NCBI GenBank assembly: GCA_958295665.1
Contig: OY282560.1
Coordinates: 49,042,333-49,106,332 of the forward strand
Length of the DNA: 64,000 bases
Direction of reading: 5' to 3'
Origin: Tipula vernalis
Taxonomy: Eukaryota > Arthropoda > Insecta > Diptera > Tipulidae
Both the position numbers and the translations under genes were made by a program. Below, piece by piece: positions 35,883-45,852 of the stretch (the stretch's first letter is position 1; the number at the start of each line of letters is the position of its first letter). The notes beneath the pieces were generated by a model, which was not told the DNA's origin, did not search any database, and saw only the letters and a list, made by a program, of their open reading frames with translations.

Positions 35883-36254
35883 TTACAATCTTCGGAACGT
35901 ATTAAAATCATATAAATTAACTGTTAATCCATTCATAATCGTTAATTTGATATTTGGTTGGTTTATCAAATTTTGCCCTAGTAATACGTCTGTATTCAAC
36001 ATTTTGTCACCAACAACATACATTTCGACCTCTGCCACTATTTCGTCTATAACCACTTCTGACATAACTTTTTCACGAACTGAGTACGATCCACCGCCAA
36101 AACCATTTATTTCCATACTGCACGGGATTAAACTTAACTTTAAATAACCCGCAATGGATTTCCGGATCATCGATCTCTCACTTCCGGAATCGACCAACGC
36201 CAACATGTCAATATTATCAACTCTCACTCGCTTTATGTGAGAAATCTTATCCAA
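35883..36254 (-). pseudogene. gypsy aspartic protease
   Basis: The frame carries MLALVDSGSERSMIRKSIA (catalytic DSGS), then VLLGQNLINQPNIKL, in the place of the ILG-type motif of retropepsins. It processes the polyprotein in an intact element. Confidence 0.8.
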
Positions 36255-36296
36255 ACATTACTGTCACACGTTGTATTTTTGCAATCTATCTTGCAA

Positions 36297-36830
36297 CTAC
36301 CGTGCACTCGATTGCACTTTACGCACCTGTCGCACCGACTCGGTTTTGGACAATTCGATTATTTTGCGAAATCCTCGGCTTCTGAATTTCCTTCTTAATT
36401 TGTCATATAGACCGACCTCGTCACAGTATGAACTAAAATTCTTTCTATTATTCACTGAGAATTCACTCCACGTGCATAATTGGCCCTGAGTCGCCGTATA
36501 CCATAATTTAGCGGACGATTTTAATTTGGTCCCAACTGTCAGCATAATGACACGTTCGTCTATCTCATATAATTGGATTAACGAATTAATTTTCGAAACC
36601 CCTTCCTCGCTAGTAATGGACATCGGATTTGACGGGTCAAATTCCGGTAAAACTTCCGTGACATCTCGCGGAGTTAAATATAGCCGAATTCTGTCCGAAT
36701 ACTGGATGGTTGATTTTAAATATAATTCACGTTCCCTTTGAAATATATCTTTCTCACGCTCGAGAAGATTCGCATCAACATCCGGTTCATATGTAGTTTC
36801 ACCTTTATTACGTTGCTCACGTTGTTAATC
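36297..36830 (-). pseudogene. gypsy gag capsid fragment
   Basis: The minus frame starts near 36830 with ANLLEREKDIFQRERELYL, a charged helix. It then gives the capsid blocks LPEFDPSNP and KLKSSAKLWYTATQG and ends at a stop after VQSSAR. The layout (charged helix, then capsid) resembles the open gag frame at 63300-64000. The zinc knuckle is not readable. Confidence 0.65.
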
Positions 36831-37259
36831 GGTTAATTTATTTACGCTTCCACCACCTTATTTATTTTCACGTCAATTACTTAACTCATCATTGCTCAAG
36901 TCACCCGATTTACTGTTGATCGATTTATTTGGATCATTTACCCGATCCGGCAAAGTGGTTTCATCTTCTTCCACTGACACGATTCGCGACGAATGTTTTC
37001 CATGAATTTTGTGTGCGAGTTGAGTAAATTTCCCAAAACAACCACCGGTGACAAGAGATCGAGAGATTGTTTTACTTTTCTTGAAATTTACAAAAATTGA
37101 GGGATTCCAGAACTGTCCTAGGGTTTTGACTAAATCGTTTTTGTAAATTTTTTAAGGAGTAAAATTTTAAATTAGTGCATCACTTGCTTAGTTCCAAACC
37201 AGCAGACTGAAGTATGTTCGAATTTACTGTGCATAATTCGATAGTACATCGGTGGCGAC
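36831..37259. other. Intergenic, nothing recognised
   Basis: May contain the outer part of the gypsy remnant (charged N-terminal gag or LTR), but no motif is readable. Confidence 0.35.
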
Positions 37260-38305
37260 TCACGAATCGGAGCACGAATGATCTTCGTGAATTCGGACTT
37301 GACGGTACGTTTTGACAATGTCTGCGCTAAACGCATAAGCAGGCGAACGGCAGCGAATAAAATTGAGAAAATGTTTTTCTAAACAATTGGAACTGCCATC
37401 ATTATCAAGGGAAATGAACTGCCTGGTTTGATCACACAATAACATGATGAGAATAAATTCTGAAATGTTCTTCACACATTGATTCTTCGGTGAGAATGAC
37501 CTAACAGAATATGACAGGTTCTCGATTGTCCAAAACGTTTCTATATGTTCACTCAAAATTATTCGATCGTTGACAGCCAAAAGGCTAAACTGATTAAAGT
37601 TTCGAGCTAGTTGAAACCTTGCCGGAAACTATCCAGCGTAAAACGGTGTTCTGCAGCAAAGGTAGATGGTCAGCTAACTGAATTTAACGGTCGATTATTA
37701 TTTGAACTGATTGGCGAACAAATGTTTATTTCATGGTGGAAAGCAATAAGACGGCATTGGCTCAAATTTCATGAACTTTACTGTCGTCTTTGGATTTTAA
37801 TAATTTTAGTAGAGCTGAAAATGACTTAGTCGTAAATATTATTTCCGAGCCGGAATCTAGCAATGCTCCTGCCACAGAAGAATATCATCTTGACTAACAC
37901 AGTTAAAATTGTATGGCGGGCAAGCCTTTCGAAAATTTCAGAAGGCATTTATGAGCATTTGGGAAGCGAAGGTGCGCACGAAAATGCTCAATGAGACTTA
38001 GCAACACGTGGACATGTTGTTACCGAGCTTAGGGATGGGATCGAACGTGCCAATAAATGTATTCCAAACCTTGATAAACGTAAAAGCTTTTCCACGTGGC
38101 CCTCATACAACTCCAACACAAGTTCTAGATAAATTGTTTGGAGCGAGGAGGGTCCGTCCACTATCGGCGGCATTATGTGAAAGAATAAGTTGTCCTTACA
38201 GTTCGGCTGGACAGAATCTTTAGATAGGTATCGCGCTCTTCGGAGGTTAATGCAAATAAGCATCTCTTTTTTACACATCGTGTGTTCACCATGTATCAAC
38301 TTCAC
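37260..38305 (-). pseudogene. BEL/Pao protease-RT fragment
   Basis: Minus strand: LADHLPLLQNTVLRWIVSGK near 37690-37640 matches the LPxLQxTxxGWxVSG block at the end of the BEL/Pao protease region. The 37580-37260 frame contains EKHFLNFIRC and FSADIVKTYRQVRIHEDH, the motif-A start of RT. Much is missing between these blocks and after them. The frame 38305-37988 upstream may be older gag/protease sequence but is not clear. Confidence 0.65.
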
Positions 38306-38384
38306 GTGTAAATATCGGGCATCGCCACACGATCGACATTAAAGTGATGCGATTTGTTCACAAAATACACTTCAATGTCAACCA

Positions 38385-40518
38385 GATAATTACAGGGCTC
38401 AACGCCTATTGATAGAGGTATCAACCATCGGAATCGGAGCACAATTGCCGGAGCTCACTCTTTGGAGCTCTGACTTTGTGGTCTATAGTTCAGGTGATTT
38501 CAATAAAATTGAATTTTCTCCAAAATGTGTAAAAATATTCGAACGATCCAAATGCCGGTTTGCACGATAATTACAGGGCTCAACGCCTATTGATAGAGGT
38601 ATCAATCATCGGAATCGGAGCACAATTGCCGGAGCTCACTCTTTGGAGCTCTGACTTTGTGGTCTATAGTTCAGGTGATTTTCAATAAAATTGAATTTTC
38701 TCCAAAATGTGTAAAAATATTCGAACGATCCAAATGCCGGTTTGCACGATAATTACAGGGCTCAACGCCTATTGATAGAGGTATCAATCATCGGAATCGG
38801 AGCTCAATTGCCGTAGCTCACTCTTTGGAGCTCTGACTTTGTGGTCTATAGTTCAGGTGATTTTCAATAAAATTGAATTTTCTCCAAAATGTGTAAAAAA
38901 TATTCGAACGATCCAAATGCCGGTTTGCACGATAATTACAGGGCTCAACGCCTATTGATAGAGGTATCAATCATCGGAATCGGAGCACAATTGCCGGAGC
39001 TCACTCTTTGGAGCTCTGACTTTGTGGTCTATAGTTCAGGTGATTTTCAATAAAATTGAATTTTCTCCAAAATGTGTAGAAATATTCGAACGATCCAAAT
39101 GCCCGTTGGCACGATAATTACAGGGCTCAACGCCTATTGATAGAGGTATCAATCATCGGAATCGGAGCAAAATTGCCGGAGCTCACTCTTTGGAGCTCTG
39201 ACTTTTTGGTCTATATTTCAGGTGATTTTCAATAAAATTGAATTTTCTTCAAAATGTGTAGAAATATTCGAACGATCCAAATGCCGGTTGGCACGATAAT
39301 TACAGGGCTCAACGCCTATTGATAGAGGTATCAATCATCAGAATCGGAGCACAATTGCCGGAGCTCACTCTTTGGAGCTCTGACTTTGTGGTCTATAGTT
39401 CAGGTGATTTTCAATAAAATTGAATTTTCTCCAAAATGTGTAGAAATATGGGAACGATCCAAATGCCCGTTGGCAAGATAATTACAGGGCTCAACGCCTA
39501 TTGATAGAGGTATCAATCATCGGAATCGGAGCACAATTGCCGGAGCTCACTATTTGGAGCTCTGACTTTTTGGTCTATATTTCAGGTGATTTTCAATAAA
39601 ATTGAATTTTCTCCAAAATGTGTAAAAATATTCGAACGATCCAAATGCCGGTTTGCACGATAAATACAGGGCTCAACGCCTATTGATAGAGGTATCAATC
39701 ATCGGAATCGGAGCACAATTGCCGTAGCTCACTCTTTGGAGCTCTGACTTTGTAATCTATAGTTCAGGTGATTTTTAATAAAATTGAATTTTCTCCAAAA
39801 TGTGTAGAAATATTCGAACGATCCAAATGATCATTCGCACGATAATTACAGGGCTCAACGACTATTTATAGAGGTATCAATCATCGGAATCGGAGCACAA
39901 TTGCCGGATCTCACTCTTTGGAGCTCTGACTTTGTGGTCTATATTTCAGGTGATTTTCAATAAAATTGAATTTTCTCCAAAATGTGTAAAAATATTCGAA
40001 CGATCCAAATGCCCGTTGGCAAGATAATTACAGGGCTCAACGCCTATTGATAGAGGTATCAATCATCGGAATCGGAGCACAATTGCCGGAGCTCACTCTT
40101 TGGAGCTCTGGCTTTGTGGTCTATAGTTCAGGTGATTTTCAATAAAATTGAATTTTCTCCAAAATGTGTAGAAATATTCGAACGATCCAAATGCCCGTTG
40201 GCACGATAATTACAGGGCTCAACGCCTATTGATAGAGGTATCAATCATCGGAATCGGAGCAGAATTGCCGGAGCTCACTCTTTGGAGCTCTGACTTTTTG
40301 GTCTATAGATCAGGTGATTTTTAATAAAATTGAATTTTCTCCAAAATGTGTAGAAATATTCGAACGATCCAAATGCCCGTTGGCAATATAAATACAATGC
40401 TCAACGCCTATTGATAGAGGTATCAATCATCGGAATCGGAGCACAATTGCCGGAGCTCACTCTTTGGAGCTCTGACTTTTTGGTCTATAGTTCAGGTGAT
40501 TTTTAATAAAATTGAATT
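38385..40518. repeat. 182-bp satellite array
   Basis: About 11.7 head-to-tail units. The anchor TACAGGGCTCAACG recurs at 38391, 38572, 38754, 38937 and 39119, so the period is 181-183 bp. Units are very similar, differing at a handful of sites such as GTTTGCACG against GTTGGCACG and ACTTTGTGG against ACTTTTTGG. Each unit contains the palindromic GGAGCTCxxxxTTTGGAGCTC pair. The right edge runs straight into BEL integrase sequence at 40519. Confidence 0.95.
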
Positions 40519-41040
40519 TTTAATTGAGTGCTGCTTCATTAAGTCCACCAAAATGCGGTGAATTAGGTGGAGCAAAATTCCACTTGATTTTATCTTCGTT
40601 AAATAGCTGAGACAGTTCAGTATGAATTTCAGTTGATTTCAGTAAACGGTGTAATTCATTTAGTTGTGAGTTTGCGCCCACAAAGTTTGTGCCATTGTCT
40701 GAGAATATGTTACGGCACAATTCTCTCGTGACAATGAATCTTCGTAGTGTTCCCATAAATGCAGCTGATGTTAAATCTGATGACAATCCTAGATGAACTG
40801 CTTTAGTGGCGAGACATACAAAGACTGCCAGATATGACTTTATAGGTATCTTGCCACGAATATGATGATGTACGAGTATGTATAATGGCCCAGCAAAGTC
40901 AACCCCCACATTATAAAATGGTGGAGCTATGTTTACACGCTCTGCCGGTAAGTCAGCCATTTTCTGATACAATAATCTTGGTCTAGCGCGTGCGCACAGG
41001 ACACATTGTTTGCACACTTTCTTCGCCAGCTGTTTGCCGT
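40519..41040 (-). pseudogene. BEL/Pao integrase fragment
   Basis: The minus frame reads HGKQLAKKVCKQCVLCARAR (CxxC of the zinc finger), NVGVDFAGPLYI (first Asp), CLATKAVHLGLSSDLTS, IFSDNGTNFVGANSQL (second Asp) and NFAPPNSPHFGGLNEAAL (Glu region). This is a nearly intact core. It stops where the satellite begins (40519) and starts exactly where the MITE copy ends (41040), so both ends were cut by repeat junctions. Confidence 0.88.
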
Positions 41041-41351
41041 GTAGTATCTTGTATTTTAATTACTTAAATTCTAAGTAATTGTAATTTGTATTTTAACTAC
41101 CCCAGTTTTTGAAATTTCTTATTTAAATTTTTACAAGGCTTATTAAAATTTGGTTCCAGAGTCATCAGCATAAAACCTAATCTTAATAATCATTTTCTAA
41201 TGATACGTTTTTTCACTAAATGAATTTTGTCAAATCAAATTTATCAATTTACAAATGTAAAGTAATTGTAATTTGTATTTTAATTACTGAGTTTGCTGTA
41301 ACTCGAAAAAGTATTTTAATTACTCAGTGTAATGTAATTTGCCCAGTATTG
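41041..41351. mobile_element. hAT-type MITE, 5'-truncated copy
   Basis: Nearly identical to 49862-50171 (starts AGTATCTTGTATTTTAATTA, ends GTAATTTGCCCAGTATTG). The outer ~100 bp of the left end are missing. The right end is followed by TAATTAGG (41352-41359), the same 8 bp that precede the other copy. Confidence 0.8.
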
Positions 41352-42679
41352 TAATTAGGTAATTAAGGGTCTTATTCCATGTGCTAAGAACTTTTACTAA
41401 ACGAACGATTCGTATGGATTAGGATTTTTTAATTAGGTAATTAAGGGTCCTATTCCATGTGCTAGCCAAACCTTTGTCATCATTGTTGGCAATGGCCGAT
41501 ATTGACCCTTAAGGGTTGAGTGCGATTTCAAAAATAAAATTTTGTAGAACTTTTACTAAACGAACGATTCGTATGGATTAGGGTTTTTGACTAGGTAATT
41601 GAAGGGCCCGTTCCATGTGCTAGCCAAACCTTTGTCATCATTGTTGGCAATGGTCGATATTGCCCCTTAAGTGTTGAGTGCGATTTCAAAAATATAATTT
41701 GGTAGAACTTTTACTAAACGAACGATTCGTATGGATTAGGGTTTTTGACTAAGTAATTAAAGGGCCTATTCCATATGCTAGCCAAACCTTTGTCATCATT
41801 GTTGGCAATGGCCGATATTGACCCTTAAGTGTTGAGTGCGATTTCAAAAATAAAATTTTGTAGAACTTTTACTAAACGAACGATTCGTATGGATTAGGGT
41901 TTTTGACTAGGTAATTGAAGGGCCCGTTCCATGTGTTAGCCAAACCTTTGTCATCATTGTTGGCAATGGTCGATATTGCCCCTTAAGTGTTGAGTGCGAT
42001 TTCAAAAATATAATTTGGTAGAACTTTTACTAAACGAACGATTCGTATGGATTAGGGTTTTTGACTAAGTAATTAAAGGGCCTATTCCATATGCTAGCCA
42101 AACCTTTGTCATCATTGTTGGCAATGGCTGATATTGACCCTTAAGGGTTGAGTGCGATTTCAAAAATAAAATTTTGTAGAACTTTTACTAAACGAACGAT
42201 TCGTATGGATTAGGGTTTTTGACTAGGTAATTGAAGGGCCCGTTCCATGTGCTAGCCAAACCTTTGTCATCATTGTTGGCAATGGTCGATATTGCCCCTT
42301 AAGTGTTGAGTGCGATTTCAAAAATATAATTTGGTAGAACTTTTACTAAACGAACGATTCGTATGGATTAGGGTTTTTGACTAAGTAATTAAAGGGCCTA
42401 TTCCATATGCTAGCCAAACCTTTGTCATCATTGTTGGCAATGGCTGATATTGACCCTTAAGTGTTGAGTGCGATTTCAAAAATAAAATTTTGTAGAACTT
42501 TTACTAAACGAACGATTCGTATGGATTAGGGTTTTTGACTAGGTAATTGAAGGGCCCGTTCCATGTGCTAGCCAAACCTTTGTCATCATTGTTGGCAATG
42601 GTCGATATTAGCCCTTGAGCGTTGAATACGATTTAAAAAATATAATTTGGTAGAACTTTTACTAAACGAACGATTCGTA
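41352..42679. repeat. 158-bp satellite, left part
   Basis: Eight units anchored on ACGAACGATTCGTATGGATT at 41401, 41560, 41718, 41876, 42034, 42192 and onward. Two unit types alternate: GAAGGGCCCGTTCCATGTGC with AATATAATTTGG, and AAAGGGCCTATTCCATATGC with AATAAAATTTTG. This gives a dimeric higher-order period of 316 bp. The array is cut at TA (42678-42679) by the CACTA-like transposon. Confidence 0.93.
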
Positions 42680-43493
42680 CACAGAAAAAAAAGATTGTTT
42701 GATATCATATAAAATGTGGTCTGAAATCAACCAAAGTTTTCTCTGATTCTCAGTCATATAATTATATTCTTCAAAAATACCGATCTGGATTCTCTAGTTT
42801 TGCAAATAATTGTTTTGCAGAATTAAAGAATTACTTTTATGATTTCATATCCCAAATTTAATGATTTAAACAATTCTAAATTGTAGAAATCATAGAATGT
42901 CTTCAAACATTCATACAATGCATTCTACGATTACTTAAAACAGATATTCCCAAATTCAAATAATATTATTGCATTAACATATAAAGAATTTGCAATTTCA
43001 TATAGAGTATTTGAAGATTTATACAATTCAAAATTTTAGGGATCATAGAATATTTTCCAAACATTTATCAATTCATATAATACATTCAACAATTATGTAA
43101 AAGTGAGATTTGTGAATTCAAATAATATTATTGCAATAATACAGAATGTTTTGGATGAGTTTTCAAATAATATTTTGTAATTTTAAAGAATGTTTTATAA
43201 TATTTGCAAATCGAATTGGCGATTTTTATACATACATACTTACTTAATTTGCAGTGCTTTGGAAGATCTGTTTTACTCGAAGTCGCAATAAAAAAAATTT
43301 TTATTAAACAAAAACATTTATTTTCTATTTTATTTACATTAATTAATTCAATTTTGTAAATAAACTATGGAAAGTTAATTCTAAATTATTTATGGCTCCC
43401 TTTTGCTTAATTATTCATTAATATTTAATACACTTCATTAATACATTAATATCTTTCATATTCACTATACAAGGATATTTTCAGTTAAACAAT

Positions 43494-45852
43494 TTAATAA
43501 TAATAAGGAGCCTTTAGCTTTACAATGACTCTGCCGTCTGGCAATTTAATAAAATGCAGCGGAGGAAATCTTATATCACATTTTTGAATCAATTCATATT
43601 TTTTGTTAACATTGTCTCCAATAACAAAACAATCAAAATGGGTATCAAATTCAATTATTTGGAGCACTTCAGATGCAAAGTACGTTTTATCTTCCGTTTC
43701 TACTATTATATAAACACATTTAAATAAAATAATTTCATTTGCTTCATTGGCAGTTACTAAAATATCACCCAATCGATAAGGCGTACAATTAATTATTATT
43801 TCTTTTAAAGAAAATATGTTGCTAAAATTACATTCTCTTTTTTTCTCTTCAGGTAAGTTATCCCAAATATCAAGATTCATAAAATTTATATATTTGCCAT
43901 CACCCCAATTTTCCACATTATCCAAAGCAAAATGTCTTTTTGCATTAATATTAAGTGCAAAATGATAATTTGATTTAATAGCCAAACTAAGCAGTATATT
44001 TTTTCTTGATGTAGTTGTGCTAGCGTAATTCTTACTTTCTTTGTGTTTGGCTTCAAATCTCATTGTCCATAATCTTTTTATGGGACCTAGTTTTCGCATT
44101 GAACTAACATAATGCAATATAAAATGATGCTTTGGGTACAAATTCCTTCCAAATAGGCCTAAATATGATTTGTGATGTTCGATAACAATATCATTGAGGT
44201 CCTTTAAGTCTTTTAGGGAATAGGAAGGTAAAATGCATGTATCGATCAATTTTATTAAAAGTTTAAGTAATCTCCACACTTTGTCGTTCTTAGGTACAAA
44301 ATCACCAATCATTAGGGGAATAAAGTGTAAAAAACATTTCGTTTCAGAGGCCGACATTTTTAATTTTCTGTTAATTAAATGTTTAATTTTAATATTTGCA
44401 GTCTTATTTTTATTATCTAGAGGGCCATAAACAAAAGAAAATTTTCGTGCATTAAGATCGCATAAAAAAAAATATTTTTTTTCGGAAATAAAATGGTTAA
44501 GTATATCGCAAAGTTCATAGTGCGCTATGCCAGCATTATCAATAACATTAAACGATCTGATGGAATTAAAAATACATTGTTCATTTACGCCTGTCCTTGC
44601 AAGATCATTTATATTTACGGCCTCATTATAATTTTCTAAATTTCTTAATTTAGATGTGTCTTCCATAAGTTGCTTTTGCATAGTTATTTTATCACAAGTG
44701 CAAATTCTACAGTAGTAATTGGCTGAAAAAGATTTTGTAAATCCTAAAATCGAATTTAAACCTAGGTTATCCCCAGTTATAGCTGCTAATATTATATGAA
44801 CGTGAATGGTACCATTTCTAGTTTTAACAAATAAACCGTCTTCTTCTAGTTTTTTTAATACTTCTATTAGTGGCATAAAATTCGAAACGTTACCGTGTGA
44901 TATGTCAGCAGATTTTGTGAAACAGCAAGTCAGTATATTTTCCAATTTTGATATTTTGGAATCTTCTAATAAGGGAAAACTCAAATAGACGCCTGTTATT
45001 TTATCCAGCCCAGATTTGGAACCAAGAGGGTTGTTAACCTTAAAATCATCTTGGTATAGAATATAGGGAATGCTGATGCTGTTGTATATTTTTGATTTTT
45101 GATTTTTCTTTCCAAGCTGAACCGTGAATTATATTCGAAATGTTTGAACTGTTTTCTAATTCTCGAATTTTATCAATCATGGAAAGTAAATTATCATTGA
45201 CTTCGAGGAAATTTTGTATGTTATACGAAATCGGCAACAAAATACCTTTGGACACCTTTGAATTAATAGTTTCAATGGTTTTTGAAGTATTAATGACATA
45301 TTCATTAGGGTCTGAAAACAAATTTTTATCTTGCAAAAGTTTTTTGAATTTATACTCTGAATTTATTGCGGAAAAACAATTTTTAAAAATCTCTAAATGA
45401 TTTTGTATTTCTGGGGCATCAGTCATATTTTCAATTTGATTTATAAAACTAGTAATAAAATTTTCAAAATCCTTTATGATTTCCACGGCTAGTTTTCGAT
45501 TAAGCGAAGTATTTCCAAATAATTTTAATGCAAATTGTAAAGATTGATTAGTGAAATCTGAAAAACAAGGTTTTTCGGTGAGCAACTCATTACATAGTTC
45601 AGGAATACAGTCTGTTTGCACTTCATTTAAATTTTCAACCGTTTTTAATTCTACTGAAACTTGATGTGGGGACCTTAAATCGTTATGCCTTATCAAATGG
45701 CGCCGAAAAGCATAAATATTTTGGAATGACTGTGGACAAATTGTACATTGGAAATATGAAGTATGGCGTGATAGTTTATGAATGAATTTTAAATGCGTTA
45801 TGTAATTATTTATATCAGTATGTCTTTTTGAGTAAATAAAGCATAAAAACAT
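43494..45852 (-). pseudogene. TNP2-like CACTA transposase, one frameshift
   Basis: Transposase of the element. The N-terminus (from ATG at 45852) has zinc-finger-like HLKFIHKL and an intact C2H2, CTICPQSFQNIYAFRRHLIRH. A helical middle ends IIHGSAWKEKS. A one-base phase change occurs in the A-rich run at about 45086-45112, after which the frame stays open to the stop at 43494. It carries YQDDFKVNNPLGSKSG (aligns with DGFNPF of plant TNP2), AAITGDNLGLNSILGF (aligns with WTINDFPAY; likely second Asp), a Cys pair CRICTCDK, PKHHFILHYVSSMRKLGPI and MRFEAKHKESK. The usual DxxEG-type third acidic site reads CDILNHF, so the last catalytic residue is uncertain. About 786 codons if the shift is ignored. 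It could be intact if the shift is a sequencing error. Confidence 0.82.

Larger units (their letters stand above)
34297..36830 (-). mobile_element. Ty3/gypsy remnant lacking RT
   Basis: Minus-strand order: gag (36830-36297), aspartic protease (36254-35883), RNase H tail (35634-35333), integrase (35311-34694), pol C-terminus (34602-34297). Between protease and RNase H there are only about 250 bp, with no RT motif, so roughly a kilobase of RT/RNase H coding sequence has been lost and other DNA (35640-35880) lies there. LTRs are not recognised on either side. Confidence 0.85.

Noticed and set aside
38385..40518. Regular repeat spacing suggesting a CRISPR array
   Set aside because: Units are contiguous 182-bp satellite monomers without unique spacers, and the window is eukaryotic. 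The same applies to the 121- and 158-bp arrays.
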